Origin: Stenotrophomonas beteli | Lineage (GTDB): Bacteria; Pseudomonadota; Gammaproteobacteria; Xanthomonadales; Xanthomonadaceae | Direction: 5' to 3' | Assembly (NCBI RefSeq): GCF_001431665.1 | Contig: NZ_LLXV01000077.1 | Span: 60,896-124,895 of the forward strand | DNA: 64,000 nucleotides | In this document: positions 44,539-52,679 of the stretch, piece by piece | How the letters are laid out: every line of letters begins with the position of its first letter | How positions within the stretch are numbered: the stretch's first letter is position 1 | Translations under genes and position numbers: made by a program | Notes under the pieces: generated by a model | Database searches by the model: none | What the model saw: the letters and a program-made list of their open reading frames with translations, nothing else | What the model was told of the DNA's origin: nothing

Positions 44539-45759
44539 ATGTCCTCCCTCGATTCCGCCGCGGCCGCTGTCCGCGCAAACGGCCGCGCACGCCTTTCGGT
44601 TGTCCTGCTGGCGGTGTCCGCCTTCGTCATCGTCACCACCGAGTTCCTGATCGTCGGCCTGTTGACGGCGCTGGCGCGCGACCTTGGCCTGGGCATCGCC
44701 CGCGCCGGGCAGCTGGTTACCTTGTTCGCGTTCACCGTGATGCTGGCCGGGCCACCGTTGACCGCGCTGCTGTCACACGTCGGCCGGCGCCGCCTGTTCG
44801 TGGCCATCCTGCTGTTGTTCGCGGGTTCCAACGCGCTGGCCGCGATGGCCACGCAGCCGTGGCTGCTGGCGCTGGCGCGGGTGCTGCCGGCACTGGCCCT
44901 GCCGGTGTTCTGGGGCATCGCCAGTGAGACTGCTGCGCAGCTGGCCCCTGCAGGGCAGGGCGGTCGTGCGGTCGCGCGGGTCTACCTGGGTATCACCGCC
45001 GCAATGCTGTTCGGTATCCCACTGGGTACGTTGGCCGCCGACGCCCTCGGTTGGCGCGGCAGCTTCTGGCTGTTGGCGGCCCTGTCGCTGTTGATGGCCG
45101 GCGCGCTGGCGTTGTGGATGCCGGACACCGTGGCCGGACCGCGGCGCGCGCTGGGCGAACAGGCACGAGTGCTGCGCCAGCCGCAGTTGCTGGGCGATGT
45201 GCTGCTGTCGGTGCTGGTGTTCACCGCGATGTTTGCTGCCTATATCTACCTGGCCGATGTGCTGGAGCGGCTGATGCAGGTACCGGCGGCACAGGTGGGC
45301 TGGTGGCTGATGGGCTTCGGGGCTGTCGGGTTGATCGGCAATGCACTGGGTGGGCGCTGGGTCGATCGTGCGCCGCTGGGCGCGACCCTGGTGTTCTGCG
45401 CGGTGCTGGCGCTGGGTATGCTGGCCAGTGTCGGCCTGGCCGGCCACGGCACGTTCGTGCTGATCGCACTGGCCCTGTGGGGTGTGGCGCATACCGCATT
45501 GTTCCCGCTGTGCCAGGTGCGGGTGATGCGTGCGGCGCCGCAGGCGCAGGCGCTGGCGGGAACCTTGAATGTGTCCGCGGCCAACGCCGGCATCGGCCTG
45601 GGCGCGCTGCTGGGAGGTGGCGCCATCGAACGCTTCGGGCTTGCCTCGCTGGGCGTGGTGGCCGCTGCCGTGGCGCTGCTGGCAATCGTCGCGGGCCTGC
45701 TGCTGCGGCGGCTTGCCCGGTCTCGTTCATCCACGCATGGCGTGGATCTGCCTCATTGA
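44539..45759 (+). CDS. MFS transporter, DHA1 type
   Basis: The 406-residue protein has twelve predicted helices and the MFS loop 2-3 signature (SHVGRRRLFV, about 76-85). It resembles the sugar-efflux/arabinose-efflux and NepI-like DHA1 exporters. The divergent LysR gene probably regulates it. The last nine residues, STHGVDLPH, are encoded by a SMAG palindrome that has invaded or founded the 3' end. A shared bidirectional terminator separates it from the convergent ribokinase gene. Confidence 0.88.
   Translation: MSSLDSAAAAVRANGRARLSVVLLAVSAFVIVTTEFLIVGLLTALARDLGLGIARAGQLVTLFAFTVMLAGPPLTALLSHVGRRRLFVAILLLFAGSNALAAMATQPWLLALARVLPALALPVFWGIASETAAQLAPAGQGGRAVARVYLGITAAMLFGIPLGTLAADALGWRGSFWLLAALSLLMAGALALWMPDTVAGPRRALGEQARVLRQPQLLGDVLLSVLVFTAMFAAYIYLADVLERLMQVPAAQVGWWLMGFGAVGLIGNALGGRWVDRAPLGATLVFCAVLALGMLASVGLAGHGTFVLIALALWGVAHTALFPLCQVRVMRAAPQAQALAGTLNVSAANAGIGLGALLGGGAIERFGLASLGVVAAAVALLAIVAGLLLRRLARSRSSTHGVDLPH
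45727..45751 (-). repeat. SMAG palindrome inside the MFS gene end
   Basis: ATCCACGC/GCGTGGAT arms with a variant CTGC end. It overlaps codons for the last residues of the MFS transporter. Confidence 0.8.
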
Positions 45760-45772
45760 AGGGCAAACAGAA

Positions 45773-45800
45773 AAGCCCGGGTGTCTGCACACCCGGGCTT
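45773..45800. terminator. Bidirectional rho-independent terminator
   Basis: A perfect 12-base stem (AAGCCCGGGTGT 45773-45784 with ACACCCGGGCTT 45789-45800) has a CTGC loop, an A-run on the left and CTTC on the right. It lies between the convergent MFS (+) and ribokinase (-) genes. Confidence 0.85.
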
Positions 45801-45803
45801 CTT

Positions 45804-45827
45804 CATCCACGCGTGGCGTGGATCTAC
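45804..45827 (-). repeat. SMAG palindrome containing a stop codon
   Basis: ATCCACGCG/CGTGGAT arms ending in CTAC. On the minus strand its GTAG holds the TAG stop of the ribokinase gene (45826-45824). Confidence 0.85.
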
Positions 45828-46789
45828 TTTGCTTCGGCGTCGGTCGGGGTGAAGCGCGGCATCGCCGCAGCGGCGCCTTCCTTCTCGGTCGAACGGCCGG
45901 CGAACTGGTTGGCGAAGCGCACGTGGCGGGCGAACGGGGCATCAGCCACCTGCGCCAGCGACGCGGCCAGCGCACCGTTGAAGGCGTCACCGGCACCGGT
46001 GGTGTCGATCGCCTGTACCTGTTCTGCACCCACGCGGTAGTACGGCTGGGTATCGCCGCGCAGGTTCTCCTCGGCATGCGAAACGAACACGCCCACCGAG
46101 CCCAGGGTCACCACCACCGTACCGTTGCCGACCAGCTTGCGGCACAGCGCGTGCAGGCTGGCACCGTCCAGCGCGGCGACATCGTTGGCATCCACGCGCT
46201 CACCGACATGGCGGCCGAGCAGGGCGGCGAACTCGGTCTCGTTCGGGGTGATCACATCGGCCAGCTTGAGCAGACCGATGGTCGAGGGCGCGTCGGCCGG
46301 CGCGGTGTTGAGCACGGTGGTGACGCCGGCTTCGCGGGCCGTGGCCAGTGCGGCTTCGATGGTCGGCACCGGCGATTCCAGCTGCACCAGCACCACCTTG
46401 GCGCTGGTCAGCATGGCCTGCTGCTGTTGCAGGAAATCGGTGCCCAGCGCGGCGTTGGCGCCCGGGCCGATCACGATGGTGTTGCGGCCGCGGGCATCGA
46501 CGTAGATGCCTGCGGTGCCGGTCGGCTCACTGCTGGCTTCGGCAATCAGCCCGAAACCATCGTGCGCAGCCAGTTCGCGTGCCGTGGCGCCACCGGCGTC
46601 ATCGCCCAGCGCGCACACGAAGTGGGTGTCGGCACCGGCACGGCAGGCGGCCACGGCCTGGTTGAAGCCCTTGCCACCGGGGCCGGTGCTGTAACGGCCG
46701 GCAATGGTCGCACCCGGTGCCGGCAGCGACTCGCACCGCCACACGTGATCGACATTGAAGGAACCGACGACAACGACACTGCTGCTCAT
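45824..46789 (-). CDS. rbsK: PfkB-family ribokinase / nucleoside kinase
   Basis: The 321-residue sugar kinase has both PfkB signatures: the N-terminal GPGGKGFNQAV (about 37-47) and C-terminal DTTGAGDAFNGAL (about 258-270, with the catalytic Asp in GAGD). The overall match is to ribokinase. The gene starts 25 bases after the stop of a concentrative nucleoside transporter, so the physiological substrate may be ribose released from nucleosides, or a nucleoside. There is no ribose ABC transporter nearby. The stop codon lies in a SMAG repeat. Confidence 0.88.
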   Translation of the reverse strand: MSSSVVVVGSFNVDHVWRCESLPAPGATIAGRYSTGPGGKGFNQAVAACRAGADTHFVCALGDDAGGATARELAAHDGFGLIAEASSEPTGTAGIYVDARGRNTIVIGPGANAALGTDFLQQQQAMLTSAKVVLVQLESPVPTIEAALATAREAGVTTVLNTAPADAPSTIGLLKLADVITPNETEFAALLGRHVGERVDANDVAALDGASLHALCRKLVGNGTVVVTLGSVGVFVSHAEENLRGDTQPYYRVGAEQVQAIDTTGAGDAFNGALAASLAQVADAPFARHVRFANQFAGRSTEKEGAAAAMPRFTPTDAEAK

Positions 46790-46814
46790 AGGGAATCTTT
46801 TCTCAACCAGGGGT

Positions 46815-48113
46815 TCAACTGAAGTGCGTCAGCACGCCGGCGATGGTCGCCGTCATGAAGGTGGCAATGGTACCGCCCAGCACCGCGCGCAGGCCGAACT
46901 TGGCCAGGTCGTGGCGACGTTCCGGGGCCAGGCCGCCGATGCCGCCGATCTGGATCGCGATCGAGCTGAAGTTGGCAAAGCCGCACAGTGCATAAGTGGC
47001 GATCAGGCGACCTTCGGCGGACAGGCTCACGCCGGGGATCTGGCCGTTCACGATCTGCGACAGCTCGGTGTAGGCGACGAACTCGTTGATCACGACCTTC
47101 TGGCCGATCAGCGAACCGACGGTGGTGGCATCAGCCCACGGGGTGCCGATCACCCAGGCGATCGGGGCCAGTACGTAGCCGAAGATGGTCGACAGGTTGG
47201 TCGGCTTGCCGATGGCAGCGGCCAGGCCGGTCACATCGCCGAACCAGGTCAGCGGGGCATTCAGCAGCGCGATCAGGGCGATGAAGGCCAGCAGCATCGC
47301 GCCGATGTTCAGCGCCAGCTTCAGGCCGTCACCGGCGCCGGCCGCGGCCGCATCGATGATGTTGCTGGAGGTCTTCTCCACTTCCATCTTCACCGTACCG
47401 CGGGTCAGCGGGGTGCCGGTTTCCGGAATCAGCAGCTTGGCCACGACCAGGGTGGCCGGTGCGGCCATGATGCTCGCCGCCAGCAGGTGCTTGGCATAGA
47501 AGGCCTGCTGCGCCGGGTCGCCACCGCCGAGCATGCCCACGTAGGCCGCCAGCACGCCGCCGGCGATGTGGGCCATGCCGCCGATCATCATGGTCAGCAG
47601 CTCGGACTGGGTCATCCTGGCGATGTACGGGCGCACGGTCAGCGGCGCCTCGGTCTGGCCGATGAAGACGCTGGCGCAGACGCTGGTGGTTTCCGCGCCG
47701 GACACGCGCATCACCTTGGTGATCGACCACGCCATCACGCGCACGATCGCCTGCATGACGTTGAGGTGGTACATCACCCCCATCAGCGCCGAGAAGAAGA
47801 TGATGGTCGGCAGCACCTGGAAGGCGAAGATGAAGCCGTAGTTCTTGGTGTCCATCAACGAGCCGAAGATGAAGCCCGAGCCCTCGTTGACGAAGCTGAG
47901 AATCTTGACGAAGCCCTTGCCCAGCGCGTCGAACACGTCGCGCCCGCCCGGCACCAGGATCACCAGCGCCGCGAACGCGATCTGCAGGGTGATTCCGGTG
48001 GCAACCAGCTTCCAGTCAACCGCACGCTTGTTGTTGGAAAACAACCAGGTGATGCCGATCAGCACCGCCAACCCGAACAGGCCGAAGCCGATCCTGCCCA
48101 AACCTTCGACCAT
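46815..48113 (-). CDS. Concentrative nucleoside transporter (CNT/NupC family)
   Basis: The 432-residue inner membrane protein has about ten hydrophobic segments. It carries the CNT nucleoside-site motifs GQTEAPLTVRPYI (about 152-164) and GQKVVINEFVAYTEL (about 337-351). CNTs import nucleosides with Na+ or H+. It forms a two-gene operon with the downstream ribokinase, suggesting nucleoside uptake followed by sugar phosphorylation. No regulator gene is adjacent. The upstream gap holds a palindrome that could be an operator. Confidence 0.93.
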   Translation of the reverse strand: MVEGLGRIGFGLFGLAVLIGITWLFSNNKRAVDWKLVATGITLQIAFAALVILVPGGRDVFDALGKGFVKILSFVNEGSGFIFGSLMDTKNYGFIFAFQVLPTIIFFSALMGVMYHLNVMQAIVRVMAWSITKVMRVSGAETTSVCASVFIGQTEAPLTVRPYIARMTQSELLTMMIGGMAHIAGGVLAAYVGMLGGGDPAQQAFYAKHLLAASIMAAPATLVVAKLLIPETGTPLTRGTVKMEVEKTSSNIIDAAAAGAGDGLKLALNIGAMLLAFIALIALLNAPLTWFGDVTGLAAAIGKPTNLSTIFGYVLAPIAWVIGTPWADATTVGSLIGQKVVINEFVAYTELSQIVNGQIPGVSLSAEGRLIATYALCGFANFSSIAIQIGGIGGLAPERRHDLAKFGLRAVLGGTIATFMTATIAGVLTHFS

Positions 48114-48201
48114 GTGAGTGACTCCCCTGGGGCGTCGCGAAAAACGGGAAGCCTAGTGCAGGGCAGGGGCCGGGGCAAGGAAAAGCAGCGTGTGCGCACC
48201 C

Positions 48202-48213
48202 ATCGGTACCGAT
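48202..48213. promoter_or_regulatory. Perfect palindrome ATCGGTACCGAT
   Basis: A 12-base palindrome in the 193-base divergent gap between the nucleoside transporter and the aldo/keto reductase, about 90 bases from each start. A similar GGTACC-centred palindrome is at 36932. Confidence 0.4.
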
Positions 48214-48254
48214 CAGGCCAGCAACGGCAAGGGCTTGCGCCCAGCGGCGGCAGG

Positions 48255-48260
48255 TAGAAT
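48255..48260 (+). promoter_or_regulatory. -10 element of the aldo/keto reductase gene
   Basis: TAGAAT (five of six consensus) sits 46 bases before the ATG. No matched -35 is evident. Confidence 0.4.
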
Positions 48261-48306
48261 GGGGCTCGATCCCGGCCCGGATGCGGGCCCGCAGCAGGAG
48301 ATTTGC

Positions 48307-49278
48307 ATGCACTACCGTCGCCTGGGCTCCACCGGCCTGCCGATTTCCGCCCTGTCCTTCGGCGCCTGGGTGACCTTCGGTGACCAGATCCCGCGCGACG
48401 AGGCCCGCAACCTGGTGGCCGCCGCCTGGGACCACGGCGTCAACTTCTTCGACAACGCCGAGGGCTATGCCAACGGCCGCGCCGAACAGGTGATGGGCGA
48501 TGTGATCGCCGACCTGCGCCTGCCGCGCGACGGCATCTGTGTCTCCAGCAAGGTGTTCTTCGGCAGTGCCCAGGACCCGCGGCCGACCCAGCGCGGGCTG
48601 TCGCGCAAGCATGTGACCGATGCCTGCCACGCCGCACTCAAGCGCCTGCGGGTGGACTACCTGGACCTCTATTACTGCCACCGCCCGGATCCAGACGCCC
48701 CGATCGCCGAGACCGTGCATGCCATGGACACCCTGGTACGGCAGGGCAAGATCCTCTACTGGGGCACCTCGGAATGGTCGGCCACGCAGATCGAGCAGGC
48801 GCTGGACATCGCGCAGGCGCGCAACCTGCAGGGCCCGTCGATGGAGCAGCCGCAGTACAACCTGCTGCACCGCGAGCGGGTCGAGGTCGAGTACGCGCCG
48901 CTGTACGCCCGCGCTGGCCTGGGCACCACCATCTTCTCGCCGCTGGCCTCGGGCCTGCTGACCGGCAAGTACGACCAGGGCATTCCTGCCGACGCGCGGC
49001 TGGGCCGGGAAGGCATGGAATGGCTGCAGGCCCTGGTGCTGGGTGCCGACGCCGAGGCCCGGCTGGGCCAGGTGCGGCGCTTCAGCGAGGTGGCACGCGC
49101 GCTGGGCCACGCCCCGGCCACGCTGGCCATCGCCTGGTGCCTGCGCAACCCGAACGTCTCCAGCGTGATCCTCGGCGCCAGCCGGGTGGAGCAGCTGCTG
49201 CAGAACCTGCAGGCACTGGACGTGCTGGAGCAGGTGGATGCGGCCGGCTGGGCCGAGATCGAAGCCGCCTTCGGCTGA
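48307..49278 (+). CDS. Aldo/keto reductase (Kv-beta-like)
   Basis: The 323-residue NADPH-dependent oxidoreductase has the AKR tetrad: Asp49 (NFFDNAEGY), Tyr54, Lys82 (SSKVFF) and His125 (YYCHRPD). Sequence and length fit the YghZ/Kv-beta-like AKR group, which reduce aldehydes such as methylglyoxal. The ATG at 48307 follows AGGAG with six-base spacing. It is divergent from the nucleoside transporter and followed by a SMAG element. Confidence 0.92.
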   Translation: MHYRRLGSTGLPISALSFGAWVTFGDQIPRDEARNLVAAAWDHGVNFFDNAEGYANGRAEQVMGDVIADLRLPRDGICVSSKVFFGSAQDPRPTQRGLSRKHVTDACHAALKRLRVDYLDLYYCHRPDPDAPIAETVHAMDTLVRQGKILYWGTSEWSATQIEQALDIAQARNLQGPSMEQPQYNLLHRERVEVEYAPLYARAGLGTTIFSPLASGLLTGKYDQGIPADARLGREGMEWLQALVLGADAEARLGQVRRFSEVARALGHAPATLAIAWCLRNPNVSSVILGASRVEQLLQNLQALDVLEQVDAAGWAEIEAAFG

Positions 49279-49287
49279 CAGCCCTTT

Positions 49288-49314
49288 GTAGCGTCGAGCC
49301 ATGCTCGACTCTAC
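49288..49314 (+). repeat. SMAG palindrome with GTAG at both ends
   Basis: GTAG head, GTCGAGC and GCTCGAC arms and a CTAC tail, making the unit symmetrical. It lies nine bases after the reductase stop codon, before the AT-rich Fur region. Confidence 0.85.
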
Positions 49315-49402
49315 AGAGGCGCCGCGGCCTTCTTGAATTGATGTGATCTATCGAATTTTCGAATTCGATCATTAATCTCATCAATGAAATTGAGAATGGT
49401 TG

Positions 49403-49430
49403 TTGATTGTCAACTGAGAATCATTATCAT
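49403..49430 (+). promoter_or_regulatory. hemP promoter with Fur box
   Basis: TTGATT (49403-49408) and TATCAT (49425-49430), 16 bases apart, form a sigma-70-type promoter. The 15-mer TGAGAATCATTATCA (49415-49429) matches 13 of 15 positions of the Fur 7-1-7 consensus and overlaps the -10, so iron-loaded Fur would block it. A weaker half-like element (TGAGAATGGTTG) lies at 49391. The 110-base region is strikingly AT-rich for this genome. Confidence 0.88.
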
Positions 49431-49456
49431 TTGACTCGTCCCTCGCACGAGTCCAG

Positions 49457-49657
49457 ATGCTCATGAATGCTCAACCTGTACTGCTGCGCCCCGAAACGCT
49501 GACCCTCCGCGATCGTCCAGTCCGTGTCGTTCCGCCGGAAGAGGTCATCGACAGCGAAGCCCTGCTCAAGGGCCGTCGTGAAATCCTGATCCAGCACGGC
49601 GACCGCTTCTACCGCCTGCGGCACACCAGCAACGACAAGCTGATCCTGACCAAGTAA
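49457..49657 (+). CDS. hemP: Hemin uptake protein HemP
   Basis: The 66-residue protein matches the HemP/HmuP family, with the conserved C-terminal part EILIQHGDRFYRLRHTSNDKLILTK (about 42-66). Family members are known to promote expression of the neighbouring heme receptor gene. It could start at 49457 or at the ATG two codons later. A small ACTCGT/ACGAGT hairpin in the leader (49434-49452) may cover the ribosome-binding site. It lies directly behind the Fur-regulated promoter and ahead of the heme receptor. Confidence 0.92.
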   Translation: MLMNAQPVLLRPETLTLRDRPVRVVPPEEVIDSEALLKGRREILIQHGDRFYRLRHTSNDKLILTK

Positions 49658-49687
49658 TCGCGGTCTGGTCGTCCGCCTCCCTCCCTC

Positions 49688-49706
49688 CTGCCGGCAGCGC
49701 CGGCAG
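49688..49706 (+). terminator. Hairpin between hemP and the receptor gene
   Basis: CTGCCGGC (49688-49695) pairs with GCCGGCAG (49699-49706) around AGC. There is no T-run. In the 153-base gap it may lower, rather than stop, read-through into the receptor gene, or stabilise the hemP mRNA. Confidence 0.45.
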
Positions 49707-49810
49707 GGTGGGCGACCCGTCCGCGCCCGCTCTCTCCCCCTCGGTCTACCGCGTGCACCTTCCGGGTGTGCCGGTGACCGGGGGTTCCCCTGCCTGACCG
49801 ACCGAACCCG

Positions 49811-52003
49811 ATGACCCGCCCTACCGCCCTCTGCCTTGCCGTCTGGATCGCGCTGCCGCTGTCCGCCCACGCCGCTAACGCTGCCAGCGCCGCCCCCGAG
49901 GCGCGCGAATTCGACCGCGTGCAGGTCACCGCCACGCGCACCGAGCGCGCCGTCAGCGACGTTGCCGCTACCGTCGATGTGATCGACCGCGAGCAGATGG
50001 ATCGCCACCTGGTGCAGGACATCAAGGATCTGCTGCGCTACGAGCCGGGCCTGTCGGTCAGCCGCAGCGCCGTGCGCTTCGGCCTGGGCAGCATCCGTAT
50101 CCGCGGCCTGGACGGCAACCGCGTGCGCGTGCAGACCGATGGCATCGCCATGCCCACCAGCTTCAACATCGGCTCGTTCTCCAACGCCAACCGCAACTTC
50201 ACCGACCTGGACACGCTCAAGCGCGTGGAGATCGTGCGCGGCCCGGCCAGCTCGCTGTACGGTTCCGACGCGCTCGGGGGTGTGGTCGCCTTCGTCACCA
50301 AGGATCCGGCCGATTACCTGAAGGACGGCAAGGACAGCTACGTCGGGCTGAAGTTCGGCTATGACGGTGAGTGGAAGGGCCTGCTCGGCGGCGTGACCAG
50401 CGCGTTCGGTGGTGAGCACTGGAGCGGCATGGTCAACATCAACCATCGCCAGGGCCAGGAAACCGGCAACAAGGGCGATGTGCGCAGCCTGGACAACACC
50501 CGTACCGCCGCCAATCCGCAGGACCGCGACGGTCGCAGCGGGCTGGCCAAGCTGGTCTACGCACCGAGCCAGGACCAGCGCTTCCGCCTGACCGTGGAAG
50601 GCAACGAAGACAACACCGATACCAACGTGCTGTCCTCGATCGACCGCACCACCACCACCGGCATGAAGGCGCGCGACACGCAGAACCGTACCCGCGTGTC
50701 GTTCGCCCATGAAATGGATGCGCTGGACAAGGGCTTCGCCGACAGCCTGCACTGGCAGCTGTATACCCAGCACAGCGAAACCACCCAGATCACCGACGAG
50801 GACCGTGCCAACCGCAGCCGTCGCCACCGCGAGTTCAATTTCGACCAGCGCGTCTATGGCCTGCAGGCACAGTTCAACAAGGCCCTCAGCACCGGCAGCG
50901 TCGAGCACGCGCTGACCTATGGCTTCGAGGGCGCACGCACCGAGATCCGCCAGAAGCGCGATGGCTTCCAGGTGCTGGCCAATGGCCAGACCAGCACCAC
51001 CCTCCTGCCCGACGTCTTCCCGGTACGCGATTTCCCGATCAGCAAGACCACCGAGCTGGGCCTGTATGCGCAGGATGAAATGCGCATGGCCAACGGCAAG
51101 CTGTCGCTGGTGCCGGGCGTGCGCGTGGACCGCTACGAACTGAAGCCGGAGGTGGACAGCATCTTCGCCGAAGACAACCCCGGCGTGGCGGTGGCCACGC
51201 TGACCAAGACCAGCGTCTCGCCGAAGTTCGGCCTGGTCTACCGCTTCACCGACGAATGGTCGCTGTTCGCCGGCTACGCGCACGGCTTCCGCTCGCCGCC
51301 GTACAACGACGTCAACCTCGGCTTCACCAACTTCGCCTTCGGCTACACCGCCATTCCCAATCCGGACCTGAAGCCGGAAACCAGCGATGGCATGGAGCTG
51401 GGCCTGCGCTTCCTGTCGCCGGCCGCCTACGTCAGCGTCAGTGGCTACTACAACGAGTACAAGGACTTCATCGAGTCGCAGTCGCTGGTGGGTACCAACG
51501 CACAGGGCCTGATGGTGTTCCAGTCGCGCAACATCGCCGACGCACGCATCTACGGCGCCGAACTGAAGGCCGGCGTCGACTTCGGGCAGCTCAGCCCGGT
51601 GCTGCAGGGTTGGGCGCTGCGCAGTTCGGTGGCCTGGTCGCGTGGCGACAACAAGACCGAAGGCACGCCGCTGGATTCGGTCGACCCGCTGCGCGGCACC
51701 GTCGGCCTGATGTACGACACCGACAGCTGGGGCGTCGAACTGGCCGGTACCTTCGTCAAGCGCAAGGACCGTGTCACCGCGGCCACGGTCTACCGCCCGG
51801 CCGGCTACGGTGTGGCCGACCTGATGGCGCACTGGAACTTCGCCCCGGGCGCCACCTTCAACGTTGGCGTCTTCAACCTCGGCGACAAGCGCTACATCGA
51901 CTGGTCCAACGTGGGTTCGACGCTGTCGCCGAGCAGCCGCGTGCTGGACCGCTATACCAGCCCGGGCCGCACCCTGTCGGCCAGCCTTGCCGTGTCCTGG
52001 TGA
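49811..52003 (+). CDS. TonB-dependent heme/hemoglobin receptor
   Basis: The 730-residue outer membrane receptor has a signal peptide (about 1-22), a TonB box-like FDRVQVTATRT (about 34-44), a plug domain (about 50-165) and a 22-strand barrel ending in W. The FRAP/NPNL heme-receptor region is represented by GFRSP (about 494-498) and NPDLKPETSDG (about 516-526). It belongs to the TonB-hemoglobin/lactoferrin family. Its place after hemP and a Fur box indicates induction under iron limitation. A CGACCG precedes the ATG without a good ribosome-binding site. Confidence 0.93.
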   Translation: MTRPTALCLAVWIALPLSAHAANAASAAPEAREFDRVQVTATRTERAVSDVAATVDVIDREQMDRHLVQDIKDLLRYEPGLSVSRSAVRFGLGSIRIRGLDGNRVRVQTDGIAMPTSFNIGSFSNANRNFTDLDTLKRVEIVRGPASSLYGSDALGGVVAFVTKDPADYLKDGKDSYVGLKFGYDGEWKGLLGGVTSAFGGEHWSGMVNINHRQGQETGNKGDVRSLDNTRTAANPQDRDGRSGLAKLVYAPSQDQRFRLTVEGNEDNTDTNVLSSIDRTTTTGMKARDTQNRTRVSFAHEMDALDKGFADSLHWQLYTQHSETTQITDEDRANRSRRHREFNFDQRVYGLQAQFNKALSTGSVEHALTYGFEGARTEIRQKRDGFQVLANGQTSTTLLPDVFPVRDFPISKTTELGLYAQDEMRMANGKLSLVPGVRVDRYELKPEVDSIFAEDNPGVAVATLTKTSVSPKFGLVYRFTDEWSLFAGYAHGFRSPPYNDVNLGFTNFAFGYTAIPNPDLKPETSDGMELGLRFLSPAAYVSVSGYYNEYKDFIESQSLVGTNAQGLMVFQSRNIADARIYGAELKAGVDFGQLSPVLQGWALRSSVAWSRGDNKTEGTPLDSVDPLRGTVGLMYDTDSWGVELAGTFVKRKDRVTAATVYRPAGYGVADLMAHWNFAPGATFNVGVFNLGDKRYIDWSNVGSTLSPSSRVLDRYTSPGRTLSASLAVSW

Positions 52004-52007
52004 CCTC

Positions 52008-52607
52008 ATGAGCCGAGCCTTGTCCGCACGCAGGAACGACGCCATCGCCGCGCAGGGCAGCGCGGCCTGGCCGACGCCGGCACAGCTGGCCACGCTCGGC
52101 ACCGTGTTGTGCCTGTACCGCGCCGACGGCAACGAGCTCGGTGGCTGGCGCCAGGCAATACGCGTGCATGCCTGCCAGGGCGTGGACAGCGAGGGCGTGC
52201 GCGAAAGCCTGTGTTTCCTCGATGCCCGCGGACGCTGCGTGTGGCGGCTGTACCTGCTGCCCGACAGCGATTTCCTGGCCTGGGACCGGCTGGTCGCGGC
52301 GCTGCCGCCGGGCCCGGAGCATGACAGCGATGGCAGTGTCGGCGAACGCCTGTGGCGACGCCTGGCCGGCCATCTCGGTGGCCAGCGCTGGCGACTGTGT
52401 GCGCTGCGCCTGCATGCCGCCGACGATGGCCGCACCCTCGCTGCAAGCCTCTCGACGTTGTCCTCGCTGGGCGCAGCCACGGCGCGCCGCATCGCGCGCA
52501 TGGAAGGCGCCGAAGGCGAACTGGTGATCGATGACTGCTGCTGCGCCGATGCCGCGCGGCGACCGGCGGCCCGCATCTCCGGCGAGCTGCCGCTGATCCG
52601 CCTGTGA
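52008..52607 (+). CDS. Uncharacterised protein of the heme-uptake locus
   Basis: The 199-residue protein begins four bases after the receptor stop, so it is almost certainly co-transcribed with it. It has no signal peptide or membrane helix. It contains WRLYLLPDSDFLAWDRL (about 79-95), an Arg/Trp-rich middle, and an unusual cysteine run DDCCCAD (about 178-184) near the C-terminus. The size and position recall small cytoplasmic heme-handling proteins (HutX/ChuX, HemS-half type), but I see no conclusive motif. Function is unknown; the heme context is the only guide. Confidence 0.8.
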   Translation: MSRALSARRNDAIAAQGSAAWPTPAQLATLGTVLCLYRADGNELGGWRQAIRVHACQGVDSEGVRESLCFLDARGRCVWRLYLLPDSDFLAWDRLVAALPPGPEHDSDGSVGERLWRRLAGHLGGQRWRLCALRLHAADDGRTLAASLSTLSSLGAATARRIARMEGAEGELVIDDCCCADAARRPAARISGELPLIRL

Positions 52608-52679
52608 TCCTTTGCTGATGGAACGCCTGTCGGCCACGGACGGCCTCTCACTACACCTGCAACCCCGAAGGAAGACCCG

